56,634 bases of DNA. It comes from an uncultured Clostridia bacterium. Lineage in GTDB: Bacteria > Bacillota > Clostridia > TANB77 > CAG-508. The translations under genes were made by a program, and so were the position numbers. The notes beneath the pieces are model-generated. The model made no database searches, was not told where the DNA came from, and saw only the letters and a program-made list of their open reading frames with translations. The stretch is taken from assembly GCA_947167965.1 (NCBI GenBank), contig CAMVJW010000005.1, forward strand, positions 1 through 56,634, written 5' to 3'. Numbering within the stretch: the first letter of the stretch is position 1; each line of letters opens with the position of its first letter. Below, in pieces: positions 18,173 through 25,299 of the stretch.

Positions 18173-18820
18173 ATGAACGAATATCATAAAATAAAAAACA
18201 TATTTGAAAGAGATCATAATACAAAGAAATTAATAGAAGGAAAATTTACAGATGATACAATAGAATTTCTTAAAGATAATATATGGCAATTTACTGAAAA
18301 AGTAGATGGAACAAATATTAGAATTATATGGGACGGTCATAAAGTATCATTTGCAGGAAGAACTGATAAAGCTCAAATGCCCGCAGAATTAAGTAATTTG
18401 TTATTTGAATGGTTTGGTGGAGAAGAAAATGAGCAACTATTTGAGCAAAAATTTGGGGCAACTCCAATAGTACTTTATGGAGAAGGCTATGGCAAAGGAA
18501 TACAAAATGGCGGAGTTTACTATGATAAACAAGCTTTTATATTATTTGACGTAAAAATAAATGATAATTGGCAACCAAGAGAAAGTGTAGAAGATATTGC
18601 AAATTATTTTCAAATTAATGTAGTACCAATAGTACTAGAGGGTACTTTAAATGAGGGTGTTGAATATATAAAGAAGAAACCATTTAGTAAGATAGCTCAA
18701 GAAGTATATGTAATGGAAGGAGTTGTGGGCAGACCAAAAATAGAATTAAAAGATAGGTGTTCAAATAGAGTAATAGTAAAAATAAAAGTGAAAGATTTTG
18801 AATATAACGATTTTTTTTAA
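18173..18820 (+). CDS. RNA ligase family protein (KxDG nucleotidyltransferase)
   Basis: 215-aa ATP-dependent RNA ligase-like enzyme. The covalent nucleotidyltransferase motifs are in order: motif I KVDG with the predicted AMP-accepting Lys43, AGRTDK (about 61-66), YGEGYG (102-107, motif IIIa region), FILFD (122-126), motif IV EGVVGRP (182-188) and motif V KIKVKDF (203-209). It would activate a 5'-phosphate and seal RNA 3'-OH ends. The length matches small Rnl2-like ligases without a large C-terminal domain. AGGAGG precedes the ATG. Two metallophosphoesterase genes follow, so end-healing followed by sealing is plausible. The biological substrate (cleaved tRNA or phage-damaged RNA) is inferred. 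Confidence 0.88.
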   Translation: MNEYHKIKNIFERDHNTKKLIEGKFTDDTIEFLKDNIWQFTEKVDGTNIRIIWDGHKVSFAGRTDKAQMPAELSNLLFEWFGGEENEQLFEQKFGATPIVLYGEGYGKGIQNGGVYYDKQAFILFDVKINDNWQPRESVEDIANYFQINVVPIVLEGTLNEGVEYIKKKPFSKIAQEVYVMEGVVGRPKIELKDRCSNRVIVKIKVKDFEYNDFF

Positions 18821-18870
18821 TTTTTATGAGTATATTAAAAAAATAAATATATATTGCTAATTAGCTACCA

Positions 18871-18903
18871 CAAAGCGGTATTTCTATTTGAGATGCCGCT
18901 TTG
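18871..18903 (+). other. Long RNA hairpin between RNA ligase and phosphoesterase genes
   Basis: Arms 18871-18884 and 18890-18903 give a 14-bp stem (two G-U pairs) around loop TATTT, with a GC-rich base unusual for this AT-rich DNA. No T-tract follows, so it is not a normal terminator. It could stabilise mRNA, attenuate transcription or be an RNA processing or regulatory element. Confidence 0.6.
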
Positions 18904-18971
18904 ATTATAAGGTTTAAAAATTGAGTAGAAAGTAAAAAAGGATACCGTTATTGAAAAAAAGGAGAAAAAAC

Positions 18972-20060
18972 ATGGCAAGAATAAACTCAAATTGGTATAC
19001 AAAAGGAAAGTTCGACAGAAAGAATTGGAGAAACACACTTGATACTGAAAATGAATTTCTGTATTCAAAAGGAAGATATCCTACGAAAATCAAGAAAGAA
19101 GATTTACCAAATGATTATGCTGAATTCAGCAGTAGAACAATATGGTATATGACAGGTTTTGTAAGAACATCAGGTGTAAAAGATTTATATTATACATATA
19201 TAAAAGAAAATCATTTATTTAAAGATGATTATTTATATATTTCTTATGATAAAAAAATAGAAAAGATTAAAGATAAATATGGATATGATGAAATAAAAAA
19301 TTATGACTTTATAATATGTGGTAGCTACAATATAGACATATTATTTGCAATTGAGGAAAACTCTAATATAGATACTACAGAAGTAAGAAATAAGATTAAA
19401 GAAAAATATGAGTGGTGGAAAGAAAACGAAAAAGATGATTACAAAAGATCTTTTGGTGGAAAAGAAATTACAGATATATTTGAATATTACAAAGGATTAA
19501 AAAATGCAAAAACATATTTTATTTCAGATACACATTTTAATCATAAAAATATTATTAAATATTGCAATAGACCATTTAAAGACGTAGAAGAAATGAATAG
19601 AGTTTTGATTGAAAATTGGAATAATACAGTTACTGATTTCGATACGGTTTTCCATTTAGGAGATGTAGCACTAACAAGTAAAAGTGAAATGAAAGAATTA
19701 ATACCAAAATTAAAAGGCAAAAAGTTTTTAATAAGAGGAAATCATGATAAAAAATCTAAAGAATTTTTCAGAAATGTAGGATTTGGATTTATACCTGAAA
19801 ATCCATTAAAACTTAATAATGAGAAATTAATATTATCTCATAAACCATTAAAAGATACAGAAATACCTAAAGGATATGTGAATGTTCATGGACATATTCA
19901 TAACAATCCATTACACAAAATAAATCTTGAAACAAACGAAATGGAATATCCTGAAAATCTATATTCAGAAAAGCTACATATAAATGTTTCAGTTGATGTG
20001 ATAGGTTTTAAGCCAATTAGTTTAAAAGAATTATTGAAAAAGGTGGAAGAAAAGAAATAA
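18972..20060 (+). CDS. Calcineurin-like metallophosphoesterase with N-terminal extension
   Basis: 362 aa. The C-terminal half (from about residue 182) is a metallophosphoesterase with all metal motifs: SDTHFNHKNI, HLGDVAL, RGNHDKK, SHKP and HGHIHN. The N-terminal 170 residues (FDRKNWRNTL, then TRTIWY-like aromatic and Lys-rich stretches) match nothing I can name and may bind substrate. I start at ATG 18972 (AAGGAG upstream); the upstream TTG at 18951 would sit before the ribosome binding site. It follows the RNA ligase after a 150-bp gap containing the long hairpin and ends 14 bp before the next phosphoesterase. Probable phosphodiesterase or phosphatase on RNA or nucleotide ends; substrate inferred. 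Confidence 0.85.
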   Translation: MARINSNWYTKGKFDRKNWRNTLDTENEFLYSKGRYPTKIKKEDLPNDYAEFSSRTIWYMTGFVRTSGVKDLYYTYIKENHLFKDDYLYISYDKKIEKIKDKYGYDEIKNYDFIICGSYNIDILFAIEENSNIDTTEVRNKIKEKYEWWKENEKDDYKRSFGGKEITDIFEYYKGLKNAKTYFISDTHFNHKNIIKYCNRPFKDVEEMNRVLIENWNNTVTDFDTVFHLGDVALTSKSEMKELIPKLKGKKFLIRGNHDKKSKEFFRNVGFGFIPENPLKLNNEKLILSHKPLKDTEIPKGYVNVHGHIHNNPLHKINLETNEMEYPENLYSEKLHINVSVDVIGFKPISLKELLKKVEEKK

Positions 20061-20074
20061 AAGTGGAGGTAAGT

Positions 20075-20842
20075 ATGTTTTATATTACAGGAGATACCCA
20101 TTCAAATTTTTCAAGATTTGAAGAGTATAGATTTCCTATACAAACCGAAATGACAAAGAATGACTATGTAATAATATGTGGCGATTTTGGAGGAGTATGG
20201 ACATTTGAAGAAGAAAGTAATAGAGAAAAAGAAGCTTTGGATTGGTTGAATAATAAAAACTTTACTACTTTATTTGTGGATGGAAATCACGAAAATTTTA
20301 CAAGATTATATAATGATTATCCAGTAGAAGAATGGCATGGAGGAAAAGTACATAAAATAAGAGATTCTGTTTTACATTTAATGCGTGGAGAAATTTTTGA
20401 TATAGATGGTAAAAAACTCTTTGCATTTGGTGGTGCTAAATCTCATGACATTCAAGATGGAATACTAAATTTAGATGAAGAAGAAAGAATATATGAATAT
20501 CGAAAAAGAGGAGCATATTTTAGAATAAGAGATTTTTCATGGTGGGATTTAGAATTACCAACTGAAGAAGAAATGAAAAATGGTATAAATAATTTAGAAA
20601 AAGTGAATTATAAAGTTGACTATATTATTTCTCATTGTTGTCCAACAAGTATTCAAACAATACTTGGAAGTGGCACATATAAAAAAGATTATTTAACAGA
20701 CTACTTTCAAAATATTATGGAAAAATGTGAGTTTAAGAAATGGTATTTTGGACATTATCACGATTATAGACAAGTTAATTCGCAATTTATTTTATTGTAT
20801 GAGGATATTGTTCCGTTAGAATTTGAAAGTATATTTGAATAA
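20075..20842 (+). CDS. Calcineurin-like metallophosphoesterase
   Basis: 255 aa with metal-binding motifs GDTHSNF, CGDFGG, GNHENF (about residue 80), ISHCCP and GHYHDY. The DxH, GDxx, GNHE, H and GHxH series is complete, so an active binuclear metal phosphoesterase is expected. I start at ATG 20075; an upstream GTG (20063) overlaps the GGAGG ribosome binding site. Its start lies 14 bp after the previous phosphoesterase stop, so they are one transcript. Two different phosphoesterases next to a ligase could supply the 2',3'-cyclic phosphodiesterase and phosphatase steps of RNA end healing; inference. No clear terminator follows. Confidence 0.87.
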   Translation: MFYITGDTHSNFSRFEEYRFPIQTEMTKNDYVIICGDFGGVWTFEEESNREKEALDWLNNKNFTTLFVDGNHENFTRLYNDYPVEEWHGGKVHKIRDSVLHLMRGEIFDIDGKKLFAFGGAKSHDIQDGILNLDEEERIYEYRKRGAYFRIRDFSWWDLELPTEEEMKNGINNLEKVNYKVDYIISHCCPTSIQTILGSGTYKKDYLTDYFQNIMEKCEFKKWYFGHYHDYRQVNSQFILLYEDIVPLEFESIFE

Positions 20843-20914
20843 AATTAAAATCACTTCTTACTAATTTGATACATATATTATAAACAAACTCAGAGATAAC
20901 AATGTTTTTAGAGT

Positions 20915-20943
20915 TTGACTTTTATGAAAAGATATGCTAAAAT
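20915..20943 (+). promoter_or_regulatory. Sigma-70 type promoter of the AbiE unit
   Basis: TTGACT (20915-20920), 17 bp, TAAAAT (20938-20943), about 58 bp before the AbiEi-like start. The inverted repeat at 20949-20988 begins 5 bp after the -10 box. Confidence 0.65.
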
Positions 20944-20948
20944 AAAAG

Positions 20949-20988
20949 TGGGGAAAATGAGAAAAATACGAAACTCTCAAAAATCCCA
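20949..20988. promoter_or_regulatory. Inverted repeat upstream of the AbiE genes
   Basis: TGGGGAAAATGAGA (20949-20962) and TCTCAAAAATCCCA (20975-20988) are interrupted inverted repeats over the transcribed leader. AbiEi proteins are known to repress their operon by binding inverted repeats upstream, so this is the natural candidate operator. Confidence 0.55.
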
Positions 20989-21000
20989 TGAGGTGATATT

Positions 21001-21747
21001 ATGAAATATATGGAAATGATTAATATATTAAGAAATGAATATGTTCATGGATTGATATCTAAAGAGGATTTATTTGATTTGTATAAAAAGATTTATTCAA
21101 ATGATAATATTAAAACTTTTGAGAATATGATTGGTTTGCTAAAACAATATGAAATAATAACAGATTATTCAAATGAATATTATGCAATCATGGAAAATGC
21201 ATTATATAGAATTAAAGAGCAAGAAGAATTAAAAAAAATCAATAATATTATTTTAAAAAAATATAAAGATATCAAAACCATTGTATGGAGTACAAACATT
21301 TTAAATGAATTTACTCAGCATTATATTATGAATAATTATATTGTTGTTGAAACAGAGCGATTTGCAGTAGAAATGATTCTTACACTTTTAAAAGAAAAGC
21401 TAATGAAAAAATATACTATAGTAACAGAAAGTATGTATAATGAAAATAAAAATATGTTTTTAAATAATGAAAATTTGATAATAGTTAAATCTTTGAATTC
21501 AAGAGCACCATTGGATAAAAATAAAGATGGTGTTTTAGAACCAACAATTGAAAAAATAATGATTGATTTATATAAAGACAAATTATATGAATTCGTTCAA
21601 GGAAAGGAATTAGAGCGTATATACACTAATATATTTGATAGCTATAGTATAAATATAAAGAAATTATATTCATATGCAAAAGATAGAGTAATCCTAGAAC
21701 AGTATAAAAAATATTTAATGAATTTAAATGTTGTAGATAATGTGTAA
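21001..21747 (+). CDS. AbiEi-like antitoxin (DUF6577 type) of a type IV toxin-antitoxin system
   Basis: 248 aa. The N-terminal 90 residues are winged-helix-like (KEDLFDLYKKIYSN, then a Tyr-rich wing). The middle contains TIVWSTNILNEF and VVETERFAVEMILTLL, and the C-terminal part PTIEKIMIDLYKD, all typical of AbiEi/DUF6577 proteins found before AbiEii nucleotidyltransferases. It should bind DNA and repress the operon while neutralising the toxin without direct contact. ATG with GAGGTGA 6 bp upstream. The toxin gene starts 9 bp after its stop. Intact. Confidence 0.8.
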   Translation: MKYMEMINILRNEYVHGLISKEDLFDLYKKIYSNDNIKTFENMIGLLKQYEIITDYSNEYYAIMENALYRIKEQEELKKINNIILKKYKDIKTIVWSTNILNEFTQHYIMNNYIVVETERFAVEMILTLLKEKLMKKYTIVTESMYNENKNMFLNNENLIIVKSLNSRAPLDKNKDGVLEPTIEKIMIDLYKDKLYEFVQGKELERIYTNIFDSYSINIKKLYSYAKDRVILEQYKKYLMNLNVVDNV

Positions 21748-21756
21748 GGAGGCAGA

Positions 21757-22809
21757 ATGTTAGCAGAACAAATAAGAAATAAAGAATTATTAGAAAAATC
21801 AATAAACGAAATGAAAAGAGAAAATCCAGCTGCAAATTTGCAATTGCTAGAAAAAACAATTGGAGCTTTATATTTAGTAGAAAATTTAGCAAATAATGGA
21901 TTAGATTTTATATTTAAAGGTGGTACTTCATTAGTTTTATTATTAAATGATTTAAAACGATTTTCTGTTGATGTAGATATAATAACTGTGGAGAGTAGGA
22001 AAAAAGTATTACAATGTATTAAAAATATAGCTCAAAACAATGACCTATTTACAAGATATGAAGAAAATATAAGAGAAAACTTAGCAAGTCAGAGAATGGA
22101 ATTACAACATTTTAAGTTTTTCTTTAAGTCTGCAACAGATGGATCAGAGAAATATATATTATTAGATGTTGCATATGAAGATAATAAATATCCTGAAACT
22201 ATAACTAAAAAAATACAAAATAATAAATTAAAAGTTGCAAGTAAATCAGTAGTAAGATTACCAAGTATAGAGAGTATTTTAGGAGATAAGCTTACTGTAT
22301 TAGCAACTAAAACTACAGGTATAAGTTATAATTCTGGCAAAGAATTGGAACTTATGAAGCAATTATATGATGTGGACAAGCTATTTAATGAATCTGAAAA
22401 TGTAAAAATTATTAGAGATAGTTTTATAGGTATAGCAAATAGAGAGCTTAAATATCGTAAATTGTTCGAAGTTACATATGATGATGTTTTAGATGATATT
22501 GAAGAATTATGTAATGATATTATTTTATTAAAGCAAGAGCATATTGAGAAAATAAATTCTGGAATGAAGAGTTTAAAAAACTTTATATTGGAGAAGAATT
22601 TTTTAATAGATATTGAAGTACTAACTGCAGCAAGTAAAGTACTATATTTAATTAATTTAATTAAAAGTGAAAAAAATACGATAGAAAAATATAACGAAAA
22701 TTCAGTAATTCCAGAGATTGATATACCACCAGAATATAAAAAGCGATTAAATAAAATAAAAAAATACAATAAAAAAGCTTATTATTACATATTAAAGAGT
22801 TTTGAGTAG
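21757..22809 (+). CDS. AbiEii/AbiGii-family nucleotidyltransferase toxin
   Basis: 350 aa. The DNA-polymerase-beta-like nucleotidyltransferase motif is present: FKGGTSLVLLL (GGTSL near residue 55) followed by RFSVDVDIIT with the two catalytic Asp residues, and a later KLTVLA segment typical of AbiEii. The related toxins add nucleotides to tRNA and stop growth on phage infection; that reaction is family knowledge. ATG preceded by AAGGAGG. Forms an operon with the AbiEi-like gene and probably with the 80-aa protein 15 bp downstream. Complete length. Confidence 0.88.
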   Translation: MLAEQIRNKELLEKSINEMKRENPAANLQLLEKTIGALYLVENLANNGLDFIFKGGTSLVLLLNDLKRFSVDVDIITVESRKKVLQCIKNIAQNNDLFTRYEENIRENLASQRMELQHFKFFFKSATDGSEKYILLDVAYEDNKYPETITKKIQNNKLKVASKSVVRLPSIESILGDKLTVLATKTTGISYNSGKELELMKQLYDVDKLFNESENVKIIRDSFIGIANRELKYRKLFEVTYDDVLDDIEELCNDIILLKQEHIEKINSGMKSLKNFILEKNFLIDIEVLTAASKVLYLINLIKSEKNTIEKYNENSVIPEIDIPPEYKKRLNKIKKYNKKAYYYILKSFE

Positions 22810-22824
22810 AGAGGAGAAGGAAGA

Positions 22825-23067
22825 ATGTACAATCAAAATTTGTTTAATCAGAATTATATAAATGAAACACAATATAATGAATTATTAAAGCAAAAAGCCT
22901 ATCTAGATAAAATACAATTTGAAATGAATCAGCAAAAAGAGATTGGCAATATGTTAAAAGCATTGAATGACTATTTTGATGCAGCTCAAAAGATTGCACC
23001 ACAATATCAACAAGATGCATTTAACTTATGTGTTTTAGAAATATATCGTAGATTATATGGTAAGTAA
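22825..23067 (+). CDS. Small hypothetical protein downstream of AbiEii
   Basis: 80 aa, Gln/Asn-rich and helical (NETQYNELLKQKAYLDKIQF). No named family. It follows the toxin by 15 bp with a good AGAGGAGAAGGA ribosome binding site and ends 4 bp before a terminator stem, so it is the last gene of the AbiE transcript. Could be an accessory of that unit or a cargo gene. Confidence 0.65.
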   Translation: MYNQNLFNQNYINETQYNELLKQKAYLDKIQFEMNQQKEIGNMLKALNDYFDAAQKIAPQYQQDAFNLCVLEIYRRLYGK

Positions 23068-23071
23068 AAAT

Positions 23072-23120
23072 AAAGTGTGAAAAATGACATTTATTATCAA
23101 AAGTCAGATTTCACACTTTT
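23072..23120 (+). terminator. Terminator of the AbiE operon
   Basis: AAAGTGTGAAA...TGAC pairs with GTCA...TTTCACACTTT, ending in TTTT. Internal mismatches are small. It starts 5 bp after the stop of the 80-aa gene. Confidence 0.75.
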
Positions 23121-23167
23121 GCTTTGTGACCGACTTGTGCACTGAACAAGTTAGTGAACAAGTCAAA

Positions 23168-23209
23168 GTGGGACTTTTGAGAAAATTAATAAATTCTCAA
23201 AAATCCCAC
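23168..23209. repeat. Second TCTCAAAAATCCCA hairpin
   Basis: GTGGGACTTTTGAGAA (23168-23183) pairs with TTCTCAAAAATCCCAC (23194-23209) at 15 of 16 positions. The right arm contains the same 14 bases as the right arm of the inverted repeat upstream of AbiEi (20975-20988), so related hairpins flank the AbiE operon. Confidence 0.65.
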
Positions 23210-23225
23210 CATTTATTTTATAAGA

Positions 23226-23516
23226 TTATTTATCTAAACATCCAATAATCATTTCAGCTCCATCACAAAAGCCATTCCTATAATACTTCTCACTCCAATA
23301 GCCAACATAATCAGAAAAATTATCATCAAGTTTATTAAGCTGTTGCCTAACAAATTTCCTATTTTGTTTAGGAATGCTATTTAAAATTTTTTCTGTAATC
23401 TCATCAAAATAAATCATATGTTTTTTATCCTCTTTAGTCATGTATGCAAATTCAGTTTGGTCTCTATATTCCCAAATCTCTTTTAAAATATCATCATTTA
23501 CTTCTCTAAAACTCAT
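23226..23516 (-). CDS. Hypothetical protein coupled to TnpV
   Basis: 96 aa, charged and helical, ending YWSEKYYRNGFCDGAEMIIGCL. Not a family I can name with confidence. Its start overlaps the TnpV stop by 4 bp (ATGA), so the pair is translationally coupled, and similar small partners accompany TnpV in Clostridia mobile elements as far as I recall. Minus strand, opposite to the AbiE operon. Function unknown. Confidence 0.6.
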   Translation of the reverse strand: MSFREVNDDILKEIWEYRDQTEFAYMTKEDKKHMIYFDEITEKILNSIPKQNRKFVRQQLNKLDDNFSDYVGYWSEKYYRNGFCDGAEMIIGCLDK

Positions 23517-23887
23517 ATCTTCAAATCCTCCTTCACATAAATAATTTCATTATAAGCAATTTCTTCAGCACGATTTTTAATGTTATTCATAGCTTGAACC
23601 CAAGCAAGTTGATTGTTACTTTTTAAATCTTCATTAACATTTTCAGTTTCAGCTAATTGTTTTACAATTAAAGATATTCTTGATGTAACAGTGACTTCTA
23701 TCTCAGCTAAATGTTTAGATAGTGTTCCATTTATCATAAGTTCAGTATATAAGCCTCTTTTATATTCTTTAATATAATTTAACCTTAATCTGCCGTATTT
23801 TCCAATATGATAATTCTCGTAAGAATTCTCCATAATTAAATCAGGAATCAAATAATCTCCTTCTTTGTGATAAGTAATTTTATTCAT
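23513..23887 (-). CDS. tnpV: TnpV family transposon-encoded protein
   Basis: 124 aa with the TnpV signature: YHKEGDYLIPDL at the start, IGKYGRLRLNYIKEY, LYTELMINGTL, and the C-terminal LKSNNQLAWVQAMNNIKNRAEE. TnpV is carried by Tn4451-like and other mobile elements of Clostridia; its role in transposition is not established. The start has AGGTTTTG-type spacing (GGAGGTTTT on the minus strand). It lies 200 bp from the tRNA-like fragment at 24084, supporting an element end here. Confidence 0.85.
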   Translation of the reverse strand: MNKITYHKEGDYLIPDLIMENSYENYHIGKYGRLRLNYIKEYKRGLYTELMINGTLSKHLAEIEVTVTSRISLIVKQLAETENVNEDLKSNNQLAWVQAMNNIKNRAEEIAYNEIIYVKEDLKI

Positions 23888-24083
23888 TTTTCAAAACCTC
23901 CAAATTTTATTTTCAGGTTTCCCATTTTTACTTCCAATATTTGCTAAAAATAGTTGGGGAAAAGTTGGGGAAAAAATTCTCAAAAAAGTACAAAAAATCA
24001 CACAAATGTTCTAAAATCTATTCCCCCAATTTTCATTGATAATTCAGCTAAAACCCTTGATTTCACTAAAGTTCATAAACCTG

Positions 24084-24137
24084 TCGGCTAGCCCTCATAA
24101 CCCAAAGGTCGTAAGTTCGAGTCTTGACTCGTAAGCA
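24084..24137 (+). other. Degenerate tRNA-Met (initiator-like) 3' half
   Basis: GCCCTCATAACCCAAAGGTC followed by GTAAGTTCGAGTCTTGACTC resembles the anticodon loop, variable region and T-arm (GTTCGAGTC) of initiator tRNA-Met. The anticodon stem does not pair and no acceptor stem partner is found upstream, so it is a fossil or attachment-site scar rather than a working tRNA. It shares CCTCATAACCC-AAGGTC with 9416-9434. Confidence 0.5.
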
Positions 24138-24274
24138 GATATATTAAGTCTTTCAGGATTTCTCTCTATTATTAAAAAAATACTATTATTCTAAAATAAA
24201 AACTAAACGACTAGCAAATTGATAGTCATTTTTTGAATTTAATAAAAATACCAAATTCTATTAACCTAAACCTT

Positions 24275-24303
24275 TTGAATAATAAATAACAATATGATAT
24301 AAT
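24275..24303 (+). promoter_or_regulatory. Sigma-70 type promoter before the 195-aa gene
   Basis: TTGAAT (24275-24280), 17 bp, TATAAT (24298-24303), 31 bp before the start codon. Confidence 0.65.
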
Positions 24304-24334
24304 CCAATAAAATATTTCCGCACGGAGGTAAGAA

Positions 24335-24922
24335 ATGGGATTATTTGATTTATTTAAAAAGAAAAAAAATAATGATATAGTTGCAGAACAAGAACAAAAA
24401 ATTAGTAACCCAACTGCTACAGAACCACAAACTGATAATTCTCTCGACGAACTTATGAAACAGTTTTCTATGGATAAAGCTGATTGGCAATATGAAAGTT
24501 GCTTCGAGGCATATCTAAAAGCAAACAACAAAACCGAAGATGACTTAACTGAAGAAGATGAAGACCATATTTTGGAAAGCAGTTGCCTTATGATAGCTTA
24601 TTTTATAACATGGCTTATAAATAATAATTATCTAGTATCAGACATAAGTCAAGATGATATAAATTCAATCAAAGAAAGAAAAATAAAAACAACTAAAATT
24701 CTTACAGATGATTTTGATTGCACTCTACTTAGAGATGACATATCTGAGGAAATTTTAGATTTTGTTGATGATTATTACTATAATAAGTATACACCAGATA
24801 GTGTGAATGTCATTCAATCAATAAGTGGAAAAGAAATATTTTTAAGTGAGTTTAGCTGGGAAACATATGATAAAATGGAAGAGCTAATAAATAAAGCATT
24901 TTCAGAATATAAAAATAAATAA
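24335..24922 (+). CDS. Hypothetical acidic protein
   Basis: 195 aa, strongly acidic. It begins MGLFDLFKKKK, then a Glu/Gln-rich linker, and a folded part from ADWQYESCFEAYLKAN onward with ESSCLMIAYFITWLINN and SEFSWETYDKMEELI. The middle reminds me of DUF7832-like immunity/unknown proteins, but this is low confidence. It has its own promoter and a CACGGAGG ribosome binding site. Intact. Followed by the decayed DUF1016 repeat. Confidence 0.65.
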   Translation: MGLFDLFKKKKNNDIVAEQEQKISNPTATEPQTDNSLDELMKQFSMDKADWQYESCFEAYLKANNKTEDDLTEEDEDHILESSCLMIAYFITWLINNNYLVSDISQDDINSIKERKIKTTKILTDDFDCTLLRDDISEEILDFVDDYYYNKYTPDSVNVIQSISGKEIFLSEFSWETYDKMEELINKAFSEYKNK

Positions 24923-24964
24923 AGTAGGGAGAAAAAATATGAAGAAAGAAATCAAAAAAGCATA

Positions 24965-25299
24965 AGATGATAATCCTACAATATGAATTATGTTATGTTC
25001 TGAAACTGATGAAGATATCGCAAAAAGAAAGGAAATGAGCAATTTTATTAACTTCAAAATACAAACTATATTTACCAACTGAAGAAGAACTTAGAGCTGA
25101 AATCGAAAATCAAAAAACAATTTTTGAATTACAAAGGAAAAATAAAAAAAACAGATAATTAATGTATTAGAAAAAATAAAGAATTTACAAAAAATCTTCA
25201 TTTTTATTCTAAAATCATTTAAAATGTAATTTAAAAAATCCTAAAGCGCAATTTTTGTGCTTTAGGATTTTGTTTTCGCGTAAATTTTAGTATTCCAGA
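24965..25299. repeat. Direct repeat copy 1: 3' end of a DUF1016 gene plus terminator
   Basis: About 335 bp strongly similar to 26018-26364. It matches the last 65 or so codons of the DUF1016 gene, its terminator and the 28 bp beyond, but with small deletions and frame breaks, so it codes for nothing. It probably records a former tandem copy of DUF1016. Confidence 0.85.
25235..25271 (+). terminator. Terminator in repeat copy 1
   Basis: A 16-bp stem with no mismatch and a single G-U pair (25235-25250 with 25256-25271), loop ATTTT, followed by GTTTT. The stem includes CCTAAAGCGCA, unusually GC-rich for the region. Confidence 0.8.

Larger units (their letters stand above)
9411..24137. mobile_element. 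Putative accessory island bracketed by tRNA-Met-like fragments
   Basis: Two degenerate copies of a tRNA-Met 3' region enclose about 14.7 kb containing toxin-antitoxin units, an AbiE pair, an RNA ligase cluster, decayed genes and a TnpV pair next to the right copy. This resembles the content of an integrated element or a graveyard of several. No integrase, relaxase or replication gene is present, so any element is incomplete or the boundaries are coincidental. Confidence 0.3.
23888..24334. other. Intergenic region at the right edge of the accessory region
   Basis: No gene is supported. The stretch holds the tRNA-Met-like fragment at 24084-24137 and the promoter at 24275-24303. Nothing else stands out beyond a G-rich repeat of GTTGGGGAAAA near 23955. 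Confidence 0.5.

Noticed and set aside
22326..22769. Minus-strand ORF of 147 codons
   Set aside because: Antisense to the C-terminal half of the AbiEii gene and without a start signal or family pattern.
24084..24137. A functional tRNA-Met gene
   Set aside because: Only the anticodon loop to T-arm resembles a tRNA; anticodon stem mismatches and no acceptor stem can be formed.
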